This document shows, in pieces, positions 9,661 through 18,193 of a stretch of DNA of 36,054 nt. The notes beneath the pieces are model-generated. The model did not search any database and was not told where the DNA came from. It worked only from the letters and a program-made list of their open reading frames with translations. The DNA is from a bacterium. GTDB taxonomy: Bacteria; Bacteroidota; Bacteroidia; Chitinophagales; Chitinophagaceae. Both the position numbers and the translations under genes were made by a program. Each line of letters begins with the position of its first letter. Position 1 is the first letter of the stretch. The stretch covers positions 1 through 36,054 of the forward strand of contig DAHXOZ010000012.1 of NCBI GenBank assembly GCA_027364635.1, given 5' to 3'.

Positions 9661-10116
9661 ATAAAGGTTTATTTGAGTGATAAATGATTAATTCACACAA
9701 ATTAAATTAAGCAATGCTATTGATTATAGCAATTATTTTTTTTATTAAATTTTTTCAAAAATTGAAGTTTGGTTTTCTGGCACTTTTTAAAATAATCTCT
9801 TTAAAAAAATCGGATAACAGAGATATTTTGGGATTGCGAAAAATCTTCGATTATTTTTTTTACCTTGATTTACAAAAAAAGGGTATTCCGTCAATAGGTA
9901 AATTTCATCCAATACGTACATGGAATTTCCGGATCATCAAAACTAAAATTTCTATGTAGTTCTATACAGTTTAGTATATTATATATGGTAATTTGCAAAA
10001 GCTAAGTTGAGAAAGTATTTTGGAATTTTAAAGCGCATTTTTACTTTTATTTTTTATATTCTTTTCTTGATCAGGAAATATGGACAGTTTTGTTGGGGGC
10101 AAATAGGAAGGTGCAA

Positions 10117-11664
10117 TCAGGGATGCTGTAATTTTGGAAATAAATCATTTTCTTTTTCCAATCTTTGAACGCGAAGAAATCGATTGGAATTGCGGCTTTT
10201 AAAGGTAGAATCAAGAGTAACCAGGAAATTGTCTTTTATATACTTTTGGATCATCTCCCGGGTAAGATGTTGTTTGTATTTGAAACTTACAATAGATTCT
10301 GTTACCAAAAGGTAAGAGTTGGTTTTGGTGTTTATTGAATCGATTTGTGTATTTAAATCGGTTGTATCCTTTATCCTTTCTTCGTAATAATCTTTGTCAT
10401 ATTTAAGAGGGGGTAATGTTAGTAATGGATTATCTCCTTTGTAATAATATTCAAATGGTGGTAAAATGCTTTTTCCAAAAAATAAAATAGGTTCATTTTT
10501 TAATTCAACCTTTTGAATAAATTCTGAAACTTTTTCATAATTAAAGGTTTTTTCAGGATACTTATATTTTACCATCATCAACGCAATAAAATATAAAGAA
10601 ATAACGGGGTAAATATAATTTTTCCAGGGGAGTATTTTTAATAGTGAGAATAATAATAAGAATAATGAAAAAGTAATTATCATGTATTTTTCCTGAAAAA
10701 TTAAACTTAGGGATGGTACTAGTATTAAATATAAAATCATACATACTGCGATGAGGAGTATGATAACTTTTAATATTTCTTTGTAAGAAGAATCAGATGA
10801 ATTTTTGGTTTTAATTAATTTAGAAAAAGCGAAAACAAAAAGTAAAATAAAAGGTATTTTAATTATCCATCGTATTGCCTGGTTCAAAGTAAACATGCTT
10901 AATGCCATAATAAAATCCTGTGGCGTCCTTAATACATCAAAAAGAAGTTTAGTATTAACATCCAAATGGGTTTGAGCCATTGATAATTGGTCAGGTATGA
11001 AAATAAAATTGGGTAAAAAAAGTACAATTACCGGAATAAAATACAAGCAAAATCTTAAAGATCTTTTCCAGCCTTTGAAAACTAATAAACAGAATGCGAA
11101 AGAAGTAATAAGAAAGGCAATAAAATATTGAGTATATAAACCTATGAGAGTTGTGACTAAAAGGATGAATAAATATTTATTTTTATCTTCTAAATAATAA
11201 CGCAGAAAGTAATAAATTGAAATAGTTGAAAGTAGAATTATAAGGGCATAAAGTCTTATTTCCAGCGCCGCCCAAACAGTAAAAGGATTTAATAGAAAGA
11301 TAACAACCATCCAACGTGTATCGTATTTCCCTGTAAACAATGATGCGAGGCGTTGAAAGAAATAGGCGGCACAGCCAATAAAAATAACTGACAACAAGCG
11401 TGCGAAAAAAATACTGGAATCGATAAGCCGCCATATAGATAAAAGTGCAAAATAAAAAGGGGGCTGGCCTTCAAAATTGTAAGAAAGCTTTATTACTTCA
11501 TACAAATTATGCGAAGAAGTATGTAACGAATAAGATTCATCTTCCCAGATATAAATTTTATTGGCTAAATAAACCAGGATGAGAAAATAGACAACCAGGA
11601 ACAAGAAATAATAAATGTTTCCTGAAGTTTTTTTTCTGTAATTCATTTTATAATTGTGAGGCAA
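10117..11664 (-). CDS. GT39-like integral membrane glycosyltransferase; the start is more likely the ATG at 11646 (MNYRKK...), because the listed first codon at 11664 is TTG
   Basis: 515 aa ORF, many TM segments; 'IWEDESYSLHTSSHNLYEVIKLSYNFEGQPPFYFALLSIWRL' is a GT39-like periplasmic acidic motif. Confidence 0.62.
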   Translation of the reverse strand: MPHNYKMNYRKKTSGNIYYFLFLVVYFLILVYLANKIYIWEDESYSLHTSSHNLYEVIKLSYNFEGQPPFYFALLSIWRLIDSSIFFARLLSVIFIGCAAYFFQRLASLFTGKYDTRWMVVIFLLNPFTVWAALEIRLYALIILLSTISIYYFLRYYLEDKNKYLFILLVTTLIGLYTQYFIAFLITSFAFCLLVFKGWKRSLRFCLYFIPVIVLFLPNFIFIPDQLSMAQTHLDVNTKLLFDVLRTPQDFIMALSMFTLNQAIRWIIKIPFILLFVFAFSKLIKTKNSSDSSYKEILKVIILLIAVCMILYLILVPSLSLIFQEKYMIITFSLFLLLFSLLKILPWKNYIYPVISLYFIALMMVKYKYPEKTFNYEKVSEFIQKVELKNEPILFFGKSILPPFEYYYKGDNPLLTLPPLKYDKDYYEERIKDTTDLNTQIDSINTKTNSYLLVTESIVSFKYKQHLTREMIQKYIKDNFLVTLDSTFKSRNSNRFLRVQRLEKENDLFPKLQHP

Positions 11665-11704
11665 CTTTTATAATTGAATAATTGCAGTAAAACAACAAAT
11701 AAGA

Positions 11705-12754
11705 TTAATTTTCTTTTTGTTTTTTTATAGAAGTTCCGAGGTGAAATAATTCTTCAAAATAGCGTTTGCTTTGTAGTGATAAAAATCCAAGACTAAGGAA
11801 TTGTATTGCTGCAATGAAAGTAATTCCACCTATGATAAAAGATTGTGGATATTCGCGAAATTGCAATGCAAGGCTGGATGAAAAAGATATATGTGCTCCT
11901 GGTGCAGCAGATAAGGCTTTAAGGGTATCATATAAAAGCCATATAAGTTCATACATTGAAAGTAGCATTAAAAAAGTTCCTATAGCAAGGAAAAAAATGT
12001 AGGGCCGGAAAATAAAACTTGACATAATTCCTGAGAAGAAACTTCTTAATATTTTAATACTCGAAGTTCTCTGGTTTTTATATTTATTTTGTTCGGTCCA
12101 GTCAAGGTGGGCTGGTATTTCAACTATTCTTGCGCGGAGGATCATTCCCTTATATAAAATTTCAGGGCTGATCTCATAATCTTTTGTTTTTAAATTTAGG
12201 TTTCGTATAAAACTTCCCCGATAAGCTCTTACCATAGAAGTATAGGTATAGTATTTATCCTGAGCAGCAATGCGCATAAATTTATTTACCCATTTACTCA
12301 TAATTTTTCGCGAAAAAGGGACAGCCGTAACCTTTCCTCCTTTCATATAAGGAGAAGCTATTACGATATCAGCCGAATCTTCAATGAGTTTAGCAACCAT
12401 TTGTTCAATATATTCAACTCCATAACTCAAATCAACATCCAAAACAACGATGATGTTTCCTTTAGAATTTTTAAAGCCGGTTTTAAGTGCATTACCAAGA
12501 TTTAAATTAGTAGGGTGATGAATTACTTTGATCTGTCTATTCTTTTTTGAAAAATCATCTGCTATTTGTCCTGTTTTATCTTTACTACCATCATTGATAA
12601 TCACAATTTCCCAATCGTATTGGGAACTCAGCATATTCATGTAGTCAATGATGCAATTTAAATTAATTGCAAGAATGGCCTCTTCATTATAACAAGGGAT
12701 GACGATGCTAATGAAGGGTTTAGTAAGAGTTTCTTCCATTATACTTTGATTCAA
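11705..12754 (-). CDS. GT2 family glycosyltransferase (DPM1/GtrB-like) with C-terminal TM helices; likely start ATG at 12739 (MEETLTKPF...)
   Basis: 'ISIVIPCYNEEAIL', 'IVIINDGSKDKTGQIAD', 'IIVVLDVDLSYGVEYIEQMV', followed by two hydrophobic C-terminal segments. Codon at 12752-12754 reads TTG. Confidence 0.85.
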   Translation of the reverse strand: MNQSIMEETLTKPFISIVIPCYNEEAILAINLNCIIDYMNMLSSQYDWEIVIINDGSKDKTGQIADDFSKKNRQIKVIHHPTNLNLGNALKTGFKNSKGNIIVVLDVDLSYGVEYIEQMVAKLIEDSADIVIASPYMKGGKVTAVPFSRKIMSKWVNKFMRIAAQDKYYTYTSMVRAYRGSFIRNLNLKTKDYEISPEILYKGMILRARIVEIPAHLDWTEQNKYKNQRTSSIKILRSFFSGIMSSFIFRPYIFFLAIGTFLMLLSMYELIWLLYDTLKALSAAPGAHISFSSSLALQFREYPQSFIIGGITFIAAIQFLSLGFLSLQSKRYFEELFHLGTSIKKQKEN

Positions 12755-12772
12755 AATTTCACTACGGGTTTT

Positions 12773-13672
12773 CTATCGTTTTTTAAAAATATACCATTTC
12801 AAATCTAACGGAGGATAAGCAAGAGTTATTTTACCTACTGTAAATCTTAGGAAGTTAAATATTTGTTTTTTGAAAATAAATTCAGGGCTATTTTTAGCTA
12901 CAATTTCTAAAGCGTGTTTTCCCTTGATTTTTTTTGAAGGCCGACCCGTTGCAATTACATCAAAACCATGCGAATCAAATAACTCATTTAAGGATTTGTC
13001 GGTAAACCAATTGATAACACTCGGGGGACAGTACTCATGCCAGCTTTTTCCGAAAAAGCGGGCAACTTTGCTACTATGATCCCATGATTCAACTAAAACC
13101 AGCCCTCCTTTATTTGATAGATCCGAGATCTTAAGCATTGCCTTATGTAGATTATGAAAACTTCCTATAACTTCAATCAGATTGATGAGATCGAATTTTT
13201 CATCACTCTCAAAACTTTCTAAATCTCCGGTTACAATGTCGAGACCTAATTCTTTTCTTCCGTAGGAGGCAATGGTATCATTTGGTTCGATGCCGAGACA
13301 TTTCCAACCTGTTTTTTCAAACCCTTTAAGATAAAAACCGGCAGCACAACCAACATCCAAAACTTTTCCCGGAGTTGTAAATTTTGAAATGATTTTTGCA
13401 TACTTTAATCCTGAACTATAGAGTTCTTTTCTTTCTTCCAGGTAATTGGGATAGCCTGCTCCTCCTGCAAAAAAGTAATCATCTGAATAAACATTTGCAA
13501 GGTGATTGTTAATATCTTTTAGTTTTGAAAAACGTAAATCACATTTGGTACATTCATAAATGGGATAACCGTTTTTTTCAAACAATATTATTTTTTCTTC
13601 ATTGCAATCTTGTGTGAATGCACAATTTTCATTGATACTATCTATGTTTGTCAATTTATCTTCAGATTTCAT
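12773..13672 (-). CDS. Class I SAM-dependent methyltransferase with N-terminal Cys-rich (zinc-ribbon-like) segment
   Basis: 299 aa; N-terminal 'CAFTQDC...YECTKCDLRF'; motif I 'GKVLDVGCAAGFYLKGFEKTGWKCLGIEPN'; 'FDLINLIEVIGSFHNLHKAM'. Confidence 0.82.
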   Translation of the reverse strand: MKSEDKLTNIDSINENCAFTQDCNEEKIILFEKNGYPIYECTKCDLRFSKLKDINNHLANVYSDDYFFAGGAGYPNYLEERKELYSSGLKYAKIISKFTTPGKVLDVGCAAGFYLKGFEKTGWKCLGIEPNDTIASYGRKELGLDIVTGDLESFESDEKFDLINLIEVIGSFHNLHKAMLKISDLSNKGGLVLVESWDHSSKVARFFGKSWHEYCPPSVINWFTDKSLNELFDSHGFDVIATGRPSKKIKGKHALEIVAKNSPEFIFKKQIFNFLRFTVGKITLAYPPLDLKWYIFKKR

Positions 13673-14711
13673 TTATAATTTCTACCATTTTTATTGTTAC
13701 ATTTTCTCCAAAAATGTTAGCTTGGTTTTCCGGAACTTTAAAAGAAGCAATTTCTTCAAAAAAAGTTTGTTTACCGGGGTTGATCAATAAATTCCATTTT
13801 TCTTCAACGGTTTCTACCCATTCTGTTTCAGTTCGTAAAGTGATGCAAGGTTTTTTTAGGATGTAAGCTTCTTTCTGAATCCCTCCGGAATCAGTAATAA
13901 TTCTTTTGGCAAATGATTCTAAGGTAATAAAATCTAAATACCCAAGCGGTTCAATCATTTGGATATTTTTGGATACCGAATATTCATCGGTTATTTTTTT
14001 CTTTGTCCTTGGATGGACGGGAAAAATAGTTATTTCATCCAATTGGCCAATTTCATCCAATACATGCGATAAAATTTCAGGATGATCGACATTATAATTT
14101 CTATGCAGAGTTAAAACATTATAATGGTTTTCTGTAAGGCTAAGGTCAGAAATTATATTGGATTTTTCAAGTGCGATTTTACTATTATTTCTGATAGTAT
14201 CTACCATTATATCTCCTGTTAAAAAAGTAAATTCTTCCAGTCCCTCATTTTTTAAAATATCAGAAGCTGTTTTTGTAGGAGCAAAAAGGAATCGCGAAAC
14301 ATGGTCAGTTACAATTCGATTTACCTCTTCTGGCATATTGCGATTATAACTTCGTAATCCTGCTTCAATATGCACGATTGGAATACAAAGTTTGGCTGCT
14401 ATTAAAGCGCCCGCAATGGTAGAATTGGTATCACCAAATACAATTATAAGATCTGGCTTTTGCTCAATCATCGCCTCTTCAAGCTTTAGCATCATTTCCG
14501 TTATTTGTACCGTAGCATTTGAATGTCCAATTTCAAGATGGATATCGGGCGACCGGATTCCCAAATCTTTAAATATTCTTTCTGACATTTGGTAATCATA
14601 ATGTTGCCCGGTATGTACAATGATCTCTTCGTGAAATTGAGAGAGAAGTTTTGAAAGCGGTGCAAGTTTAATAAACTGAGGGCGCGCCCCAACGATGGAA
14701 AATATTTTCAT
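13662..14711 (-). CDS. wecB: UDP-N-acetylglucosamine 2-epimerase (non-hydrolysing)
   Basis: 349 aa; 'IVGARPQFIKLAPL', 'IIVHTGQHYDYQMSERIF', 'VFGDTNSTIAGALIAAKLCIPIVHIEAGLRSYNRNMPEEVNRIVTDHVS', 'ITDSGGIQKEAY'. Confidence 0.93.
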   Translation of the reverse strand: MKIFSIVGARPQFIKLAPLSKLLSQFHEEIIVHTGQHYDYQMSERIFKDLGIRSPDIHLEIGHSNATVQITEMMLKLEEAMIEQKPDLIIVFGDTNSTIAGALIAAKLCIPIVHIEAGLRSYNRNMPEEVNRIVTDHVSRFLFAPTKTASDILKNEGLEEFTFLTGDIMVDTIRNNSKIALEKSNIISDLSLTENHYNVLTLHRNYNVDHPEILSHVLDEIGQLDEITIFPVHPRTKKKITDEYSVSKNIQMIEPLGYLDFITLESFAKRIITDSGGIQKEAYILKKPCITLRTETEWVETVEEKWNLLINPGKQTFFEEIASFKVPENQANIFGENVTIKMVEIINEI

Positions 14712-15683
14712 TTAAGCAGGTTTTCGTTGGGGTTGAAGTGTTTTGCGTGGAGATAAAGAACTTGCAAACTCACTCATATTTACCAATTCAAAATTCTCCT
14801 TCAAAATTTCCATAGCAATTTTAAAGACTTTTAATTTTTGTTCGCTTTTTATATTCATGCCGGGAAAAAAAGACAGTTCAGGTACATGGTCTGCACCAAT
14901 AAGATCTAATGGATGTAATAGAAAACTGGGTTGCGTATTGGTTACTCTGCACATGAAAATGGAAAACCTTAAATAGGTTTTCATTAATGCTAAAGAAACA
15001 TTACTTATATAAAGAAGATAGCTTTGATGGAAGGGTAATTTGAAAAAGGGCATGGTGGTAACCGGTATTTCCAATAATTTCTGGTTGTTATTGAATTCCC
15101 ATTTAAACGGTTTTAATGGATAAAATCCTTCTTTAAACGATCCGAATAATTCTTTACGGCTTTCTTTTTCTTCTTTTGATAAGGTTGATTTCCAAAAATA
15201 ATATTGCCTCATTAACGGAGAAATATAAGTAGGAAGAAGCGAGGCGTCAAAAATATAATTACGCTTTTTCAAAACCATTAAAAGATCATTGCTCCAGCTA
15301 AACCCAGGGCCACGAAAACTTTTCGGGCGTTGTCCTGTAGCTTTAAAGATTGCTTCCTCTGCATTAATGATCTCTTCTTCAATTTTTTCTTTTGAATAGC
15401 TTTGTAACCAGGATTCATGATGAAAAGAGTGATTGCCTACTTCGTGTCCTCTTTCAACTATTGATCTTAATACCTCGTGATTTTTTTCAATAGCAGCATC
15501 CTGGCCAACAATAAAAAATGTTATTGTAATATCAAGTTCATCTAAAACATCTAAAACGATTGGAAGAACAACATTCAAATAAGATGGAAAGGTTTCCCAT
15601 CCTGCATCACCATGAACTTTCATATACGACCATTGATCATCAAGGTCAAGCGAGATACAAGCACGCATTTTTTTTATACTCAT
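14712..15683 (-). CDS. Polysaccharide deacetylase (NodB-homology family)
   Basis: 323 aa; 'ACISLDLDDQW', 'TFFIVGQDA', 'RGHEVGNHSFHHESW' (HxxxH), 'SFRGPGFSW' (RxPxxxW-like). Confidence 0.85.
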   Translation of the reverse strand: MSIKKMRACISLDLDDQWSYMKVHGDAGWETFPSYLNVVLPIVLDVLDELDITITFFIVGQDAAIEKNHEVLRSIVERGHEVGNHSFHHESWLQSYSKEKIEEEIINAEEAIFKATGQRPKSFRGPGFSWSNDLLMVLKKRNYIFDASLLPTYISPLMRQYYFWKSTLSKEEKESRKELFGSFKEGFYPLKPFKWEFNNNQKLLEIPVTTMPFFKLPFHQSYLLYISNVSLALMKTYLRFSIFMCRVTNTQPSFLLHPLDLIGADHVPELSFFPGMNIKSEQKLKVFKIAMEILKENFELVNMSEFASSLSPRKTLQPQRKPA

Positions 15684-15690
15684 AATCCTA

Positions 15691-17004
15691 TCAACTTTTT
15701 TCTAAAATTTCATCAAGTTTTGATTCAGCGACACGAACAGTTTCATTCACATTTAGTGTGCCATCTTTTATATGAGAAGTGTTTACAATAAATAAATCAG
15801 GTATAGAGGTTTTTACCTCGGGAAGATTTTCTGAATAATTAAGTTTTGCAACGGTAATCACATTTTTTGCTTTTGCCACACCTGCAAATTTTATATCTTC
15901 CTGTTTAATCCATGGGTACATTTTTTTAAATATTTCAATGAATGATTCTTTTATCTCTTCATCAGAAAGGTCATATATTTTATCATCCGATGTTACATAT
16001 TTTGGTAAATAAATTAAAGAATTGCCATTAAAGTATTTTTTATCTACAAGAGCTGACATCTCAATTACGCCTGTGAAGGGTACCCACGAATCAGTTATAT
16101 TGGTGATATAGAATTCGCTTATTGGTTTATTTAAAAGAACTGAAACACAAACAACTCCTAAATATTCAATATCATTCAATTTTTGAATTTCGCTTTGGGT
16201 AAGCCCCTGGCAAAGCTGTGCGGAAATTCCTGAGGGCAGTGTAACAATTACTTTGTCAAATTGCTCAGTAAACCCACTTTTAAAGGTGATTTCTATTTTG
16301 CCTGTACTTAATCTTTTTACTTCTTTAGCAATATGATTTGTTTTTATTACTACATTTTCTGCAAGTAAAGTTTCTTTAAAAGAACTTATGATTCTTTTGT
16401 AACCACCGGAAACATACCCAAACATTTCTTTTTTAAGTCCACTACGGCGGGCGCCATACAATCTTTGAATAGTTGCCCAAATAAAAACAGCAGACGTTTT
16501 TTTATAGCTTTCTCCAAGTTTAGCCCGCAGTAAGGGCAGCCAAATTTTATTGAAGGTATTTTTACCCGACCAACGTTTAAGCCATGTGGTAACAGGTATT
16601 TTTTCAAGGCTTTTCCAGTTTTTAATTTTAGATGCTACAATAATAGTTAGCCCCAGGCGAAATTTATCTATTAAATTAAGTGTGGGAAATTTTAGAAATT
16701 CAATGGTATCCGACATCGAATACAATTTCCGATTTATATAAAAGCCGGTTTTGGTTTCAACCCAATTTATTTCATTCTCTAACCCGATTTCTTTTAAGAT
16801 ATTTCTTGTTCTAAAATCTGATAAAAGAATAACGTGATAAAATTTGTCCCATTCTACATCATCCATCTTCCATGAAGAGGCCAGTCCTCCAAGTTCAGGA
16901 GCTGCTTCAAATAAAGTAACATTTTTCCCTTTTTGCGATAGCCGGTGAGAGAGAGTCATTCCCATAATTCCACCACCAATAATTCCCCATTTTTCCGAAT
17001 CCAT
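15691..17004 (-). CDS. NAD(P)/FAD-dependent oxidoreductase, amine-oxidase / protoporphyrinogen-oxidase-like
   Basis: 437 aa; N-terminal dinucleotide-binding 'WGIIGGGIMGMTLSHRLSQKGKNVTLFEAAPELGGLASSW'; C-terminal 'PDLFIVNTSHIKDGTLNVNETVRVAE'. Confidence 0.82.
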   Translation of the reverse strand: MDSEKWGIIGGGIMGMTLSHRLSQKGKNVTLFEAAPELGGLASSWKMDDVEWDKFYHVILLSDFRTRNILKEIGLENEINWVETKTGFYINRKLYSMSDTIEFLKFPTLNLIDKFRLGLTIIVASKIKNWKSLEKIPVTTWLKRWSGKNTFNKIWLPLLRAKLGESYKKTSAVFIWATIQRLYGARRSGLKKEMFGYVSGGYKRIISSFKETLLAENVVIKTNHIAKEVKRLSTGKIEITFKSGFTEQFDKVIVTLPSGISAQLCQGLTQSEIQKLNDIEYLGVVCVSVLLNKPISEFYITNITDSWVPFTGVIEMSALVDKKYFNGNSLIYLPKYVTSDDKIYDLSDEEIKESFIEIFKKMYPWIKQEDIKFAGVAKAKNVITVAKLNYSENLPEVKTSIPDLFIVNTSHIKDGTLNVNETVRVAESKLDEILEKS

Positions 17005-17017
17005 TATTTTGGAAAAT

Positions 17018-17986
17018 CTATATTGTTATAAAATCCTTTTGCCATTCGATCGTTGCTTTTAATCCGCTTTTTAAGTCCCATTGAGGTACAAAGTTCATGA
17101 CTGAACATAATTTAGAAATATCAGGAACCCTTCTCATTACGTCTTCATAGTTGCCAAAAGTGGAGTAGGGAATATAATTGAGTTTTGGTTCAGCATCTTC
17201 ACCATTGACCAATTTCCAGATTAAGATCGCCAGATCTTTTATTGATATCTCCCCGGATTTTCCACCGGTATTAAAAATTTCATTGTCGGAATTATTATCT
17301 TCTATGCATAAAACCAAGGCGTTAACAGTATCGTCAATATAAGTAAAAGTCCGGGTTTGTGAGCCATCGCCGTGAATGTCGATCGGTTCCTGTTTAAATG
17401 CTTTTTCAATAAAAACGGATTGGGGACCGCCCCACCATGTTAAGTTCTGGTGTGGACCATAGGAACCAAAAAAACGAGTGATAGTATAAGTAAGATTGTA
17501 TTCGTCTTTATTGGCAATAATATACTGTTCACCATACATTTTGGATAGCGCATAAGCCCATCGTTTTACTGTAGTGGGACCCATTACAAGATCTGAATTT
17601 TCGTTAAATGGAATTTTAGGATTTTTACCATACACGTCAGACGTGGACGCGAATATAATTTTTGATTTATCCAGGATGCACTTTTGAACTACGTTTCTTA
17701 GCATCAGATAATTTTCTTCCAACGTACGCAAGGCATTTGTATATCTCGGTATTTTTTGAGAAGCAAGATGCACCACTACATCTGCGTTTACATCTTTTAA
17801 AATAAGAGGATTGGCAATGTCACCACTTATAAAAGTAAAATCGGGATTACCTTCCAGGCTTTTGATATTTCTTAAAAAGCCGTAATTAAGATTATCAATT
17901 CCGATAACAGTATGGCCTCTCTTCAATAAGCTAGATGCTAAATTTGATCCTATAAATCCTGCAACTCCAGTTATTAAAATTTTCAT
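17018..17986 (-). CDS. NAD-dependent epimerase/dehydratase (extended SDR)
   Basis: 'ILITGVAGFIGSNLASSLLKRGHTVIGIDNL' Rossmann motif; 'ASTSDVYG' and 'YALSK' (YxxxK) catalytic elements; 'GDGSQTRTFTYIDDTVNAL'. Confidence 0.88.
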   Translation of the reverse strand: MKILITGVAGFIGSNLASSLLKRGHTVIGIDNLNYGFLRNIKSLEGNPDFTFISGDIANPLILKDVNADVVVHLASQKIPRYTNALRTLEENYLMLRNVVQKCILDKSKIIFASTSDVYGKNPKIPFNENSDLVMGPTTVKRWAYALSKMYGEQYIIANKDEYNLTYTITRFFGSYGPHQNLTWWGGPQSVFIEKAFKQEPIDIHGDGSQTRTFTYIDDTVNALVLCIEDNNSDNEIFNTGGKSGEISIKDLAILIWKLVNGEDAEPKLNYIPYSTFGNYEDVMRRVPDISKLCSVMNFVPQWDLKSGLKATIEWQKDFITI

Positions 17987-18193
17987 TGTTTTGGTAGAAT
18001 TTTATTTATTTTTTATAGTGAATGGGTTATCCTAAGTTGAAAAAATTAAATTTTTATAATCAATAATTAGTTTTAAGCATTATAATTTACAGTAAACAAA
18101 TATATAATGCCATTTTTTATGTAGGATATTTAAAAGATTTTCGTGCTAAATAAACGTAACATAGATAGCTATATTGCATCTATCAGCAATAAA

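Noticed and set aside
9714-9959. 81-aa plus-strand ORF (MLLIIAIIFFIKFFQ...) as a small membrane protein gene
   Set aside because: Ile/Phe/Lys composition expected from AT-rich DNA, no recognisable motif, opposite to all surrounding genes, no obvious ribosome-binding context. Not supported as a CDS.
14712-15683. Polysaccharide deacetylase as catalytically dead because of a non-canonical first motif (SLDLDDQW)
   Set aside because: The DD pair, the HSFHH zinc motif and RGPGFSW are retained; variants of motif 1 are common in this superfamily.
18160-18185. Possible terminator hairpin gatag...ctatc downstream of the WcaJ-type gene
   Set aside because: On the minus strand this lies just after the gene end, but the stem is only about 5 AT-rich base pairs with a long loop and no clear U-tract; not convincing.
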